The notes under the pieces: generated by a model
Database searches by the model: none
What the model was told of the DNA's origin: nothing
What the model saw: only the letters and a program-made list of their open reading frames with translations
Position numbers and translations under genes: made by a program
Part shown: positions 17,368 to 27,139 of the stretch, in pieces
Numbering within the stretch: position 1 is the stretch's first letter
Layout: each line of letters begins with the position of its first letter
Assembly: GCF_014649695.1 (NCBI RefSeq)
Contig: NZ_BMTN01000004.1
Span: forward strand, 434,001 to 498,000
DNA: 64,000 nucleotides
Direction of reading: 5' to 3'
Source: Streptomyces kurssanovii
GTDB taxonomy: Bacteria; Actinomycetota; Actinomycetes; Streptomycetales; Streptomycetaceae

Positions 17368-18224
17368 GCACCACTGATCCCGACGCACTCCTCGGCCCCG
17401 CCGACATCCGCGAACTGGCCGCCGCGCTGGGCGTACGCCCCACCAAACAGCGCGGCCAGAACTTCGTCATCGACGCCAACACGGTCCGCAGGATCGTGCG
17501 CACGGCCGAGGTGAAGCCCGACGACGTGGTCGTCGAGATCGGCCCCGGGCTCGGCTCGCTGACCCTCGGGCTGCTGGAGGCCGCCGACCGGGTCGTGGCC
17601 GTGGAGATCGACGACGTGCTCGCCGGCGCGCTGCCGGCGACGGTCGCCGCGCGACTTCCCGACCGGGCCTCGCGTTTCTCGCTGGTGCACTCGGACGCGA
17701 TGCACGTGCAGGAGCTCCCCGGGCCGCCGCCGACCGCGCTCGTCGCGAACCTGCCGTACAACGTCGCCGTGCCGGTGCTGCTGCACATGCTCGACCGCTT
17801 CCCGTCGATCGAGCGGACGCTCGTCATGGTCCAGGCCGAGGTCGCCGACCGGCTGGCCGCCGGCCCCGGCAACAAGGTGTACGGCGTGCCCTCGGTGAAG
17901 GCCAACTGGTACACCGAGGTCAAGCGGGCCGGATCGATCGGCCGCAACGTCTTCTGGCCCGCGCCGAACGTGGACTCCGGCCTCGTCTCCCTGGTGCGGC
18001 GGACCTCGCCGGTGGCGACGACCGCCACCAAGGCGGAGGTCTTCGCGGTCGTCGACGCCGCCTTCGCCCAGCGCCGCAAGACGCTGCGCGCCGCGCTCGC
18101 CGGCTGGGCCGGATCACCGGCCGCGGCGGAGGAGGCGCTCGTCGCGGCGGGTGTGTCGCCGCAGGCGCGCGGCGAGTCGCTGACGGTGGAGGAGTTCGCG
18201 CGGATCGCGGAGGCGAAGAAGTGA
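17364..18224 (+). CDS. rsmA: 16S rRNA (adenine1518/1519-N6)-dimethyltransferase, 286 aa
   Basis: KsgA/RsmA dimethylates two adjacent adenines in 16S helix 45 during 30S maturation. Motifs are [15 protein letters not shown] at the N-terminus, SAM motif [20 protein letters not shown] and the catalytic motif [14 protein letters not shown]. The GTG at 17364 overlaps the stop of the Rpf gene, and its own stop overlaps ispE. The rpfB-rsmA-ispE order is common in actinobacteria and suggests one transcript. Loss of this enzyme gives kasugamycin resistance. Confidence 0.96.
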   Translation: MSTTDPDALLGPADIRELAAALGVRPTKQRGQNFVIDANTVRRIVRTAEVKPDDVVVEIGPGLGSLTLGLLEAADRVVAVEIDDVLAGALPATVAARLPDRASRFSLVHSDAMHVQELPGPPPTALVANLPYNVAVPVLLHMLDRFPSIERTLVMVQAEVADRLAAGPGNKVYGVPSVKANWYTEVKRAGSIGRNVFWPAPNVDSGLVSLVRRTSPVATTATKAEVFAVVDAAFAQRRKTLRAALAGWAGSPAAAEEALVAAGVSPQARGESLTVEEFARIAEAKK

Positions 18225-19123
18225 GCGTCACGGTACGGGTGCCGGCCAAGGTCAACGTCCAGCTGGCGGTCGGCGGGGTGCGCCCCGACGGCTTCCACGA
18301 CCTGGCCAACGTCTTCCTGGCGGTCGGCCTCCACGACGAGGTGACGGTGCGGCCGGCCCCGTCCCTGAGCATCACCTGCTCCGGCCCCGACGCGGGGCAG
18401 GTTCCCCTGGACCGTACGAACCTGGCCGCGCGGGCCGCGGAACTGCTGGCGGCCCGGCACGGCATCTCGCCCGACGTCCACATCCACATCGACAAGGACA
18501 TTCCCGTCGCCGGCGGCATGGCGGGCGGCAGCGCGGACGGCGCGGGGGCGCTGCTCGCGTGCGACGCGCTCTGGGGCCTCGGCTCCTCACGTGACGAACT
18601 GCTCGCCATCTGCGCCGAGTTGGGCAGCGACGTGCCGTTCAGTCTGGTGGGCGGGGCGGCGCTCGGCACCGGCCGCGGCGAGCGGCTGACCGAACTGGAG
18701 GTGGGCGGGTCGTTCCACTGGGTGTTCGCGGTGGCGGACGGCGGGCTCTCCACGCCCGCCGTGTACGGGGAGTTCGACCGGCTGAACGAGGGCCGCGCGG
18801 TTCCGGAGCCGGTGGCCTCGGCCGCGCTCCTCGACGCGCTGCGCACGGGCGACGTCCTCGCGCTGGCGGACGCCGTCTCCAACGACCTCCAGCCGGCGGC
18901 CCTGTCGCTGCGTCCGTCGCTCGCGGACACCCTCGCGGTCGGTGTCTCCGCGGGCGCACTGGCTTCCCTGGTCTCCGGCTCCGGCCCGACGACGGCGTTC
19001 CTCGTCAAGGACGAGGACGCTGCGGAGGCGGTGGCGTCGTCGCTGCTCGCGTCGGGCACGTGCCGGGCCGCGCGGGTCGCGGGAGCGCCGGCGGCGGGGG
19101 CGAGGGTCGTCGCGGGCGGGTAG
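18221..19123 (+). CDS. ispE: 4-diphosphocytidyl-2-C-methyl-D-erythritol kinase, 300 aa
   Basis: GHMP kinase of the MEP isoprenoid pathway, phosphorylating the 2-hydroxyl of CDP-ME. Motifs are [15 protein letters not shown] at the N-terminus, [18 protein letters not shown] for ATP binding (GHMP motif 2), [12 protein letters not shown] with the catalytic Asp, and SGSGPTTAF near the end (motif 3). The GTG at 18221 overlaps the rsmA stop (GTGA). The gene is complete and of normal length. Confidence 0.96.
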   Translation: MSVTVRVPAKVNVQLAVGGVRPDGFHDLANVFLAVGLHDEVTVRPAPSLSITCSGPDAGQVPLDRTNLAARAAELLAARHGISPDVHIHIDKDIPVAGGMAGGSADGAGALLACDALWGLGSSRDELLAICAELGSDVPFSLVGGAALGTGRGERLTELEVGGSFHWVFAVADGGLSTPAVYGEFDRLNEGRAVPEPVASAALLDALRTGDVLALADAVSNDLQPAALSLRPSLADTLAVGVSAGALASLVSGSGPTTAFLVKDEDAAEAVASSLLASGTCRAARVAGAPAAGARVVAGG

Positions 19124-19163
19124 GGGAGACGGCCCCGCGCAGCGGCCCACGGGCCGCACGCGG

Positions 19164-19190
19164 CCCCCGCCCCCGCCCCCGCCCCCGCCC
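19164..19190 (+). repeat. Short CCCCCG tandem repeat
   Basis: Four CCCCCG units plus CCC lie just after ispE. It is a simple hexanucleotide repeat with no evident function, possibly variable between strains. Confidence 0.6.
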
Positions 19191-19259
19191 ACATACTCAC
19201 CGCCCACCTGAGTACGAGCGCTCTCCCGCCCGCCCCGCCGCCCCGGCACGGTAATCCGC

Positions 19260-20600
19260 ATGGGAACCAGCGTTCGTGAGCTCGCCGCCGCCACCCCCGG
19301 CAGCAGGGACCGGTACATCGATCTGTTGAGGGTCGCTTCGCTCGGGACCGTCGTCGCCGGGCACTGGCTCATGGCGGCGGTCACCGACGACGGCATCGGC
19401 AACCTTCTCGCCGTCGTGCCGGAGCTGCAGCTGCTCACCTGGGCCCTTCAGGTGATGCCCGTGTTCTTCTTCGTCGGCGGGTTCTCGCACGCCCTGTCCT
19501 ACCGGTCGCTGCGGCGTCGGCATCCGGACCGCTCCGTGTACTCGGTGTTCCTGCGCGGCCGGCTCCAGCGGCTCCTGCGGCCCACGATGGCGTTCGTCCT
19601 CGTCTGGGGCGCCGCCGCGCTCGTCGTGCAGCTGCTCGGCGGGGGCGGAGGGATGACCGGGGTCGCGCTGCGGCTCGTGACGCAGCCGCTGTGGTTCATC
19701 GGGATCTACCTCGCCATGGTCGCCTTCACCCCGCCGCTGCTGAAGCTGCACGAGCGGTTCGGCTGGGGCGCGTTCGGCGCGCTCCTCGGCGCGGCGGCGG
19801 CCGTGGACGTGCTCCGGTTCGCCGCCCATGTGCCCTTCGTCGAGTTCCTGAACTTCGCCTTCGTATGGCTGGCTGTCCACCAGCTCGGTTTCCTCCGCGC
19901 CGACGGGCGCATCCGGATGCCCGCCGCCCTGGCGGCGACGGGTCTCGCCGGGGCCGCCGCGCTCGTCGCGCTCGGACCGTATCCGCTGTCCATGGTCGGG
20001 ATGCCCGGCGAGAAGATCTCGAACATGGCCCCGCCGACCCTCGCCCTGCTTCTTCACGGGCTGTGGCTGGTCGGCGCGGTCGAGCTGCTCAAGGGGCCGG
20101 GCGGACTGTTCGTGCGACGTGCCCGCGTCTGGCGGGGTGTGGTGGCCGCCAACGGGGTCGCCATGACCGCCTTCCTGTGGCACCTCACCGCCATGCTGGG
20201 CGTCTACGGGGCGATGATCGCGGCCGGGCTTCCGCTGCGTGCCCCGGCGTCGGCGGCCTGGTGGGCCCAGACGCCGCTGCGCATCGCCGCCGCGGCCGGG
20301 CTGACCGGGCTGCTCGTCGCCGCGTTCCGCAGGTTCGAACGTCCCGTGCGGAGCGCCGTCACGCCGGTGCCGGGCACCGGGCCGATCGCCGCCGTGGGGA
20401 TCACGCTCTGCCTGTTCGGCATCCTGGGCCTCTCCATGGTGGGCTTCGGCGGGCTGCTCGAAGGCAGGACGGCGCTGCTGATCGCGGTGCACGTCAGCGC
20501 CCCCGCCGCCGTCGCGATGGCGCTCGGCGGCTGGCTGCTGGTGGAACGCGCCGGGCGCCCGTCCCTGCCCGTCGACGGCGCCGCGGGTCGGCGCGCCTAG
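19260..20600 (+). CDS. Acyltransferase family 3 integral membrane protein, 446 aa
   Basis: Membrane O-acyltransferase of the AT3/OafA-like family. The N-terminus has the typical RDRYIDLLRVASLGTVVAGHWLM, with the conserved Arg of helix 1 and the H that marks the family active site. About ten to eleven hydrophobic segments follow. The substrate (wall polymer, glycolipid or natural product) cannot be told from sequence. The ATG at 19260 is the only sensible start. Its TAG (20598-20600) shares a CTAG with the stop of the convergent gene at 20597, so the two genes abut with no spacer. Confidence 0.85.
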   Translation: MGTSVRELAAATPGSRDRYIDLLRVASLGTVVAGHWLMAAVTDDGIGNLLAVVPELQLLTWALQVMPVFFFVGGFSHALSYRSLRRRHPDRSVYSVFLRGRLQRLLRPTMAFVLVWGAAALVVQLLGGGGGMTGVALRLVTQPLWFIGIYLAMVAFTPPLLKLHERFGWGAFGALLGAAAAVDVLRFAAHVPFVEFLNFAFVWLAVHQLGFLRADGRIRMPAALAATGLAGAAALVALGPYPLSMVGMPGEKISNMAPPTLALLLHGLWLVGAVELLKGPGGLFVRRARVWRGVVAANGVAMTAFLWHLTAMLGVYGAMIAAGLPLRAPASAAWWAQTPLRIAAAAGLTGLLVAAFRRFERPVRSAVTPVPGTGPIAAVGITLCLFGILGLSMVGFGGLLEGRTALLIAVHVSAPAAVAMALGGWLLVERAGRPSLPVDGAAGRRA

Positions 20601-21697
20601 GAGGCCTGGGGCTTCTGGCAGCCGTGGCGCTTCGCTGACGCCTCCGCGAAGCGCTGCAGTGCCGCGGGCAGCCCGTCGTGGTCGACATCGGGAGCGACGT
20701 CGTCACGCGCCGAGGACACCGGGCTCACCGCGTAGAGAGCGTCGGCTTCCTCGCCCGGGCAGCGGGCCTCCAGCCAGTGATGTCCGTCCGGTGAGACGCC
20801 GGTCCCCGTCGTGTCGGACGTCTCCGACGTGTCGAACGTGCTCCGGCGGAATCGCGCGTCGGCCGCGAACGGGCCGTAGTCGGCGGTGAGTTCGTACAGG
20901 GGTGAGCCGTCGAGTCCGCCGAGGGTGCAGGCCTCGGACGGGGCACGCCCGGCCGCGGTCTCGATGACCGTGCGCACGCCCCAGCGGCGCGCGGTCGGCC
21001 CGTCCAGCACGCCCGCGCACGTGCCGTCGGCACCGGCGAACGGCTCGTGGTCCCACGGGGTGGTCGAAAAGCCGACGTCGTCCACCGGCTGCCCGGGACG
21101 GACGTCGCAGCCGGCCCGCTCGGCGAACGAGGTCGCCGTGCCGGTGAGCACGGCCGTGAGCTCCTTGCGGGCAGCCGGGTCGGAGAAGTCACCCTTGGCG
21201 AGGCGGGCGTCCACCGTGGCGATCACCCGGTCGCCGGAGCGCTCGGCCGACCGTCCGCCGCAGTCCAGCAGCACGACGGCCGTCGCCTGGTCGTGACGGT
21301 CGGCGTCGGCGTCCGGGTCGAAGGCGAAGGAGCCGGTCCAGCCGTGACCGAGAGGTGCCGACCAGGGCTCGGCGTCGAGGCCGTACCGGATGTCGCTCGC
21401 CCACCGCAGCCCGACGGTCAGCGCCGCTCGGCCGTCCTCGTTCTCATCGGCCACGCGGAGCCGGCACCGAGCCCCGCCGTTGTCCTGGTGCGACTCGAAT
21501 TCGGTGTCCGGGAACAGGGCGCGTACCTCGGCAGCGGCCAGATCACCGTCGCAGGCCTCGTCCAGGGCACGGTCGAGGCGCCAGCTGTCGTAGCCGCCCG
21601 ACAGCCAGAAGAACCCGGCCGCCACCGTCACGCCGACCGCCGTCCAGCCGGCGGTCGCGCGCACTCGGCGACGCCACGTCGGACGCTCGTTGCTCAC
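20597..21697 (-). CDS. Membrane-anchored protein of unknown function, paralogue of the upstream gene, 366 aa
   Basis: Unknown family. A short basic N-terminus precedes one TM helix (about 16-34), and a long extracytoplasmic part follows. Cysteines are scattered through that part (ACDGDL, ARCRLRV, LLDCGGR, AGCDV, EACTLGG, EARCPGEE, HGCQK), consistent with disulfides. It shares its architecture with the gene upstream: TM anchor, a Cys about 15 residues later, then an E-L/A-F/L-P motif. Start is GTG 21697, overlapping the upstream stop (GTGA); a GTG two codons earlier is possible. It is translationally coupled to the upstream gene. Confidence 0.7.
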   Translation of the reverse strand: MSNERPTWRRRVRATAGWTAVGVTVAAGFFWLSGGYDSWRLDRALDEACDGDLAAAEVRALFPDTEFESHQDNGGARCRLRVADENEDGRAALTVGLRWASDIRYGLDAEPWSAPLGHGWTGSFAFDPDADADRHDQATAVVLLDCGGRSAERSGDRVIATVDARLAKGDFSDPAARKELTAVLTGTATSFAERAGCDVRPGQPVDDVGFSTTPWDHEPFAGADGTCAGVLDGPTARRWGVRTVIETAAGRAPSEACTLGGLDGSPLYELTADYGPFAADARFRRSTFDTSETSDTTGTGVSPDGHHWLEARCPGEEADALYAVSPVSSARDDVAPDVDHDGLPAALQRFAEASAKRHGCQKPQAS

Positions 21698-22794
21698 ACC
21701 CACACCTTTCCGAGGATCTTCGTGTCGCGGCAGGACGCGGATTCGAGGTACTGGCCGAGGACCCGGTCGGCGGTCGTGGCGGCTGTCCGGGCGTCGGTGC
21801 TCGTCACGGAAGCCCGGTGGAGAGTCGTCCGTCCGAAGCAGCGCGCCTCCGCCCATACGGCGAGTTCGTGCCTCCGGGCACCGGCGTCGGGGGTGCCGCC
21901 GTCGATGCTCACCGACGCGAGTTCCCGGCCGTACTCGGTTCGCGCCTCGGCCAGCAGCCCGCCGTACCAGGTCGCGGCGATGGCGGTCGCGATGTCCGCC
22001 GGCTTCTCGGGGATCTTGCCGCGCTGGACGGTGAAGGAGCAGGCGTGGGCCGGAATCGGGGCGGCGCCGTGCTCCTGGTCCGCGAGGACCCAGCCCTTGC
22101 CGAACATCCCGGGCCGCAGCCAGTCGCAGTCGAGGGCATCGGTGCCGGCATCGGCGCCGTAGTCGGGGCCCGAGCCGGAAGCGTCCTCCCCCGCGCCGTC
22201 CCCGGAGCAGCCCGCCTTCCGGCGGATGTGATCGGCCACGGCGTCGACGGTCTCACCGGCCACCGGCCCGTCCACCAGATGCCCGTCCTCCGTCCGGAGC
22301 GACGCGTGCACGCGGAACGCGGTCACGTGCCGCGCATGGCCCGGCAGCCCCTCCGGGCACCCGACCGTCAGGTGCGCCCCTGCCCGCTGGTACTCGACGG
22401 CCCACTCGGGCTCGTCCTCGTACATCCTCCCCAGCAGGTGCTCCACCCGGACACCTCGCAGCGGTGCGGCCATCACGGGTACCGCGGTGACCGTCAGCCC
22501 CGCGGTGTCCCCGGCCTCGACGGAGCAGGTCATCAGCTGTCGTGCACGGGGAGCCCCCACGGTCTCTCTGTCCGCCCGGGGCACCCAGCGTTCGTCTTCG
22601 GGCAACAGCTCCGCGATGCTCCGGTCCGGCAGCACCCCGGCGCAGACGGTGGACAACAGCTCGGCGTTGTCGCTCGCGCGCCGGTCGGCACGCCAGGCCA
22701 GTACCGCCGCCAGGACCGCCACGAGCACCGCGACGGCGGTCAGCCCGGGCAGCCAGGGATGCCGCTGAAAGCGGCTCCACCACGTGTCGGCCAT
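21694..22794 (-). CDS. Membrane-anchored protein of unknown function, first of a coupled pair, 366 aa
   Basis: Unknown family. The N-terminus contains W-rich residues, a TM segment (about 15-33) and then an extracytoplasmic region with several cysteines (STVCAGVL, LMTCSVEA, VGCPEGL, DALDCDWL, AHACSFT, EARCFGR, ASCRD). It is the same size and layout as the downstream gene, suggesting tandem duplication and divergence. The region AVADHIRRKAGCSGD and an acidic Gly/Asp linker divide it into two halves of about 160 residues that may themselves be related. Start is ATG 22794. Confidence 0.72.
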   Translation of the reverse strand: MADTWWSRFQRHPWLPGLTAVAVLVAVLAAVLAWRADRRASDNAELLSTVCAGVLPDRSIAELLPEDERWVPRADRETVGAPRARQLMTCSVEAGDTAGLTVTAVPVMAAPLRGVRVEHLLGRMYEDEPEWAVEYQRAGAHLTVGCPEGLPGHARHVTAFRVHASLRTEDGHLVDGPVAGETVDAVADHIRRKAGCSGDGAGEDASGSGPDYGADAGTDALDCDWLRPGMFGKGWVLADQEHGAAPIPAHACSFTVQRGKIPEKPADIATAIAATWYGGLLAEARTEYGRELASVSIDGGTPDAGARRHELAVWAEARCFGRTTLHRASVTSTDARTAATTADRVLGQYLESASCRDTKILGKVWV

Positions 22795-22911
22795 CGCGTC
22801 CCCCGTTCGGTCGACCGCTGCACGCTACCGCAGGCCCCTGCCCGGGCCGACGGGGACCGGCGCGGGGGGCACTAGGCTGGGAGGTCGATCGTTCCCCCTG
22901 TCAGGAGAGAA

Positions 22912-24717
22912 ATGGCCGTCAACCTGGTCAATGTCGAGGCAGTCAGCAAGGTGTACGGAACACGCGCCCTGCTCGACGGGGTCTCCCTCGGCGTCTCGGA
23001 GGGAGACCGTATCGGCGTCGTCGGCCGTAACGGGGACGGGAAGACCACCCTCATCCGGTTGCTCGCCAAGCTCGAGGAGCCCGACACCGGCCGGGTCACC
23101 CAGAGCGGCGGACTGCGGCTCGGCGTGCTGACGCAGCACGACTCGCTCGACCCGGAGGCGACCATCCGGCACGAGGTCATCGGAGACCTCGCGGACCACG
23201 AGTGGGCGGGCAACGCCAAGATCAGGGACGTGCTGACGGGGCTGTTCGACGGGCTCGACCTGTCCGGCTTCCCGCAGGGGCTCGACACCGTCATCGGACC
23301 GCTGTCCGGCGGCGAGCGCCGCCGTATCGCGCTCGCCAAGCTGCTGATCGCCGAGCAGGACCTGATCGTCCTCGACGAGCCGACCAACCACCTCGACGTC
23401 GAGGGCATCGCCTGGCTCGCCCGGCATCTTCAGACGCGCCGCTCCGCGCTCGTCTGCGTCACCCACGACCGCTGGTTCCTCGACCAGGTCTGCACCCGCA
23501 TGTGGGACGTGCAGCGCGGTGACGTGTACGAGTACGAGGGCGGCTACTCCGACTACGTCTTCGCACGCGCCGAGCGGGAGCGGATCGCCGCGACGGAGGA
23601 GAGCAAGCGGCAGAACCTGATGCGCAAGGAGCTGGCCTGGCTACGGCGCGGCGCCCCCGCCCGTACGTCCAAGCCCCGCTACCGCATCGAGGCCGCGAAC
23701 GAGCTGATCGCCGACGTGCCGCCGCCGCGTGACACGTCCGAGCTGATGAAGTTCGCGTCCGCACGGCTCGGCAAGACGGTGTTCGACCTCGAGGACGTCA
23801 CGGTCCAGGCCGGGCCGAAGGTGCTGCTGAAGCATCTGACCTGGCAGCTCGGCCCCGGCGACCGCATCGGCCTGGTCGGTGTCAACGGCGCGGGCAAGAC
23901 GTCACTGCTGCGCACGCTCGCCGCGGCGGCCGAATCCGGCGGCGAGGAGCAGCCGGTGGCGGGCCGGGTCACCGTCGGCAGGACCGTACGGCTCGCCTAC
24001 CTCTCGCAGGACGTCACCGAACTGCCGCCCGCGTTGCGTGTGCTCGAGGCGGTCCAGCAGATCCGCGACCGGGTCGACCTCGGCAAGGGCCGGGAGATGA
24101 CGGCGGGTCAGCTGTGCGAGCAGTTCGGATTCGGCAAGGAGAAGCAGTGGACGCCCGTCGGCGACCTGTCGGGCGGTGAGCGGCGCCGGCTCCAGCTGCT
24201 GCGCCTGCTGATGGACGAACCGAACGTCCTCTTCCTCGACGAGCCCACCAACGACCTCGACATCGAGACCCTGACCCAGCTCGAGGACGTTCTCGACGGC
24301 TGGCCCGGCTCGATGGTGGTCATCTCGCACGACCGGTTCTTCCTCGAGCGGACCACGGACCGTACGTTCGCGCTGCTCGGCGACGGCACACTGCGGATGC
24401 TGCCGCGTGGCATCGACGAGTACCTGGAGCGCAGGGCGCGGATGGTCGAGGCCGCCGTGCCGACGCCGCCGCCCGCCCCGTCCGGAGCCGTCAAGGAGAA
24501 GTCGGCGGCCGACGCCCGCGCGGCGAAGAAGGAACTCCAGCGGATCGAGCGGCAGCTCGACAAGGTCTCCGACAAGGAGACCAAGCTGCACGCACAGATC
24601 GCCGATAACGCCACAGACTTCGAAAAGGTCGCCAAACTGGACGCGGAGCTCCGTGAACTCGCCGCCGAGCGCGAAGAGTTGGAGATGCGCTGGCTCGAAC
24701 TGGCGGAAGACGCCTGA
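22912..24717 (+). CDS. ABC-F family ATPase (ribosome-associated type), 601 aa
   Basis: Soluble tandem ABC protein without membrane segments. Domain 1 has Walker A GRNGDGKTT, signature LSGGERRR and Walker B LIVLDEPTNHLD. Domain 2 has GVNGAGKTS, LSGGERRR and LFLDEPTNDLD. The inter-domain linker holds RKELAWLRRGAPART, and the C-terminus is a charged coiled coil (about 535-600), as in Uup. ABC-F proteins act on the ribosomal E site as translation factors or antibiotic-protection factors. The Uup-like C-terminus argues for housekeeping. Start ATG 22912 follows an aggag site. A hairpin terminator follows at 24780. Confidence 0.93.
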   Translation: MAVNLVNVEAVSKVYGTRALLDGVSLGVSEGDRIGVVGRNGDGKTTLIRLLAKLEEPDTGRVTQSGGLRLGVLTQHDSLDPEATIRHEVIGDLADHEWAGNAKIRDVLTGLFDGLDLSGFPQGLDTVIGPLSGGERRRIALAKLLIAEQDLIVLDEPTNHLDVEGIAWLARHLQTRRSALVCVTHDRWFLDQVCTRMWDVQRGDVYEYEGGYSDYVFARAERERIAATEESKRQNLMRKELAWLRRGAPARTSKPRYRIEAANELIADVPPPRDTSELMKFASARLGKTVFDLEDVTVQAGPKVLLKHLTWQLGPGDRIGLVGVNGAGKTSLLRTLAAAAESGGEEQPVAGRVTVGRTVRLAYLSQDVTELPPALRVLEAVQQIRDRVDLGKGREMTAGQLCEQFGFGKEKQWTPVGDLSGGERRRLQLLRLLMDEPNVLFLDEPTNDLDIETLTQLEDVLDGWPGSMVVISHDRFFLERTTDRTFALLGDGTLRMLPRGIDEYLERRARMVEAAVPTPPPAPSGAVKEKSAADARAAKKELQRIERQLDKVSDKETKLHAQIADNATDFEKVAKLDAELRELAAEREELEMRWLELAEDA

Positions 24718-24779
24718 CCGGCGGCCCCCCGCCGCCCGTAGAGAAGCCGTGCAGAGCGCGTAACAACCCCATCACGGCC

Positions 24780-24809
24780 CGGTCCTCCCTTGGGAACAGG
24801 GGAGGACCG
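24780..24809 (+). terminator. Intrinsic terminator after the ABC-F gene
   Basis: Perfect 10-bp stem (24780-24789 with 24800-24809) with a 10-nt loop, 63 bp after the stop. No T tract follows, as is common in Streptomyces. Confidence 0.75.
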
Positions 24810-25290
24810 AGCCCGCTCTCCGCTCGTCACGGGTGATACAAAGAAGGCCGCTCGACTGATGCAGCACAACGGGGTTCGTGTCCGAATCACTCCTTCCGGT
24901 CGATGCGCTTGCCGGAGGAGCGGGGGAGTTCGTCCGGGCAGCAGACCGTACGAAGGGGGAAGCGCAGATGGGGCAGCCGCCGCCGTCCGGTCAGGCACGG
25001 CCCGCGGGCCGGTGGCGCGCGGTTCCGCGCCCGCCCGCGTGTCCGCCGGCCGCACCCGTGCACCGCAGCCGTCCGTCATGCACGCCGGCCCACGCGCTCC
25101 CGGCGGCGGCGTCGTCATCGCACCGGACCCTCGCCCTGTGCGGGAGGCGCCGTCTCGGTGACCGCGCCCCCGGGCGGTGAGCGGAGGATGCCGCTGAACA
25201 CCGTGACGGCTTCCGGCAGATGAACGCGGTCCGGGGCTTCCGGACATCCCCCACTCCTACTCGCATCTCCCACCCATGAGGTAGTACGCC
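24810..25290 (+). other. 480-bp stretch without a supported gene
   Basis: Open frames occur here but have low-complexity Arg/Pro/Ala composition typical of GC-rich noise. One ATG (24968, MGQPPPSGQ) resembles the first residues of the two proline-rich genes that follow, but its frame closes without any TM or propeller sequence. It may be a decayed third copy or chance. The region should hold the promoter for the gene at 25291. Confidence 0.4.
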
Positions 25291-27087
25291 ATGACGCAGC
25301 CCCCGAACCAGCCCCCGCAGGGAGGCTTCGGAGCCCCCCAGGATCCTCAGCAGGGAGCCCCGCAGCAGCCCCAGCCGCCTGCGCAGCCGCCGCAGATGCC
25401 GCCCGCCCCGCAGGGACCGCCGCCGGCGGCGCCTCCCGGTGCGCCCGCGCCCGGTTACGGCTACCCGCACCAGCCTCCCGGCCAGCCGGGCTACGGCCAT
25501 CCCCAGCAGCCGGGGCCGTACGCGCAGCAGCCGGGCCCGTACAACCAGCAGCCCGGCGCGTACCAGCAGCCGGGTCCGTACGGCGGGTACCCGACGCAGC
25601 CGCAGTACCCGGGTGCGCCGGCACCGGGCGGCGGCGGGGGTTTCTTCAAGGGGAAGACGGGCATCATCGTGGCCGCGTCGGCCGCCGCGCTGCTCCTTGT
25701 CGGCGGTGGTACCTGGTACGTCGTCAGCAGCGGTGACGACAAGGAGGACAAGCCGGCCGTCAGCAAGTCCAGCGACGACCCGAAGCCGACCGGCTCCGGC
25801 TCCGTCGACCAGGGCGACGGCAGCGGCACCGGACGCGAGGGCGACGAGGACCTGAACGCCGGCCGCAAGGACGGCGAGGCCAAGGTCCTGTTCCTGACGA
25901 AGAACGACGTCGACCTGCCCCGCAACGGCGCCGAGGTGTTCGGCCCGTGGGTGGCCGGCGACACGGTCGTCAAGGCCATGTACCGGGAGGTCGCCGGCTA
26001 CTCGGTGACCGACGGCAGCAAGAAGTGGAGCGTGCCGCTGTCCGCCGAGGTGTGCTCGGCCCCGGCGCAGACCTCCGCGGACGGCAAGATCGTCATCGGT
26101 GTCAAGGACGGCCTCACCGAGAAGGCCAAGTGCAACGACCTCCAGATGATCGACCTGAAGACGGGCAAGGCCGGCTGGAAGAAGGCGATCCCGAAGGCGT
26201 CCGGCGCGTTCGCCTCCCTCTCCGACTTCACCCTGGCCATCAGCGGCACCACGCTCGCGGTGGGCGGCAGCGGCAACTCCTACGGCTTCTCGATGGCCGA
26301 CGGCAAGCAGCTCTTCGGCAAGCCGGGCAGCGGCTGCAAGCCGTTCGCCTTCGCCGGCGGCCCCAAGCTGCTGGCCGGTGCGAGCTGCCCCACGGACGAC
26401 TACGACAAGCCGAAGCAGCAGCTCCAGGAGATCGACCCCGCCAGCGGCAAGCCCAGGTGGACGTACAACACCCCCGAGGGCTGGGAGATCGACAAGGTCT
26501 ACTCGGCGAGCCCGCTGGTCATCTCCATCACCCAGCGTGAGCCGGAGAAGAAGTGGTCGATCATCGCGCTGACCGACAACGGCAAGCTGCGCTCGCAGAT
26601 CTCGGGCGGCAAGAACGACAAGTTCCAGCCGCGCTGCGGCGGGGCGTTCGTCATCTTCGGCCAGAACCTCGAGGGCTGCACCGGTGTCGCCGCGGACGCG
26701 AAGCACTTCTACATGGCGACGGAGACCGAGTACGGCAAGGCCAACGAGCTCGTCGCCTTCAGCCTCGACAGCGGCAAGGAAGCCTGGCGCGCGCCGGCCG
26801 GCGCTGAGCGCAAGATGACGCCGCTGCGCATCGAGGGCGGCAACGTCCTCGTCTACATGCAGCCCTCGTACGACACGGGCGGCGGTGTCGCCACCGTCGC
26901 GCCGACCGGTGGGGCGCCGAAGATGCTGCTCCAGCACCCGGCCTCGACCGCCGAGATCGAGAACTCTTTCTACTCCCCGAAGATGGCGTACGCGGACGGC
27001 CGGTTCTTCATCGCCAGCGGTCGTGTGAGCGCGCCCAACGACAAGGCCGAGAAGGAGACGAAGACCATGATGGGCTTCGGCCAGTGA
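25291..27087 (+). CDS. Proline-rich membrane-anchored PQQ-like beta-propeller protein, first paralogue, 598 aa
   Basis: Residues 1-115 are a Pro/Gln/Gly/Tyr-rich cytoplasmic tail with repeated QQPGPYxxQPG units. A TM helix follows (about 124-146) and then a Ser/Asp/Gly-rich linker. The remaining 400 residues are an extracytoplasmic domain with regularly spaced segments such as DLKTGKAGWKK, IDPASGKPRWTY and FSLDSGKEAWRA, the pattern of PQQ-repeat/BamB-like beta-propellers. It is presumably a surface binding or scaffold protein. Ligands are unknown and no PQQ-enzyme catalytic set was recognised. The paralogue begins 53 bp downstream. Confidence 0.78.
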   Translation: MTQPPNQPPQGGFGAPQDPQQGAPQQPQPPAQPPQMPPAPQGPPPAAPPGAPAPGYGYPHQPPGQPGYGHPQQPGPYAQQPGPYNQQPGAYQQPGPYGGYPTQPQYPGAPAPGGGGGFFKGKTGIIVAASAAALLLVGGGTWYVVSSGDDKEDKPAVSKSSDDPKPTGSGSVDQGDGSGTGREGDEDLNAGRKDGEAKVLFLTKNDVDLPRNGAEVFGPWVAGDTVVKAMYREVAGYSVTDGSKKWSVPLSAEVCSAPAQTSADGKIVIGVKDGLTEKAKCNDLQMIDLKTGKAGWKKAIPKASGAFASLSDFTLAISGTTLAVGGSGNSYGFSMADGKQLFGKPGSGCKPFAFAGGPKLLAGASCPTDDYDKPKQQLQEIDPASGKPRWTYNTPEGWEIDKVYSASPLVISITQREPEKKWSIIALTDNGKLRSQISGGKNDKFQPRCGGAFVIFGQNLEGCTGVAADAKHFYMATETEYGKANELVAFSLDSGKEAWRAPAGAERKMTPLRIEGGNVLVYMQPSYDTGGGVATVAPTGGAPKMLLQHPASTAEIENSFYSPKMAYADGRFFIASGRVSAPNDKAEKETKTMMGFGQ

Positions 27088-27139
27088 CCGATTCCGCCGT
27101 CGTAGGACCCACCTTCCGTCCCCCAGAGGTAAGCAAGCC

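Noticed and set aside
19124-19259. Functional regulatory role for the CCCCCG repeat after ispE
   Set aside because: It is a simple low-complexity repeat, with nothing else to support a role.
24968-25180. Small gene starting MGQPPPSGQ before the beta-propeller pair
   Set aside because: It resembles only the first few residues of the paralogues, then becomes low-complexity Arg/Pro sequence with no TM or propeller.
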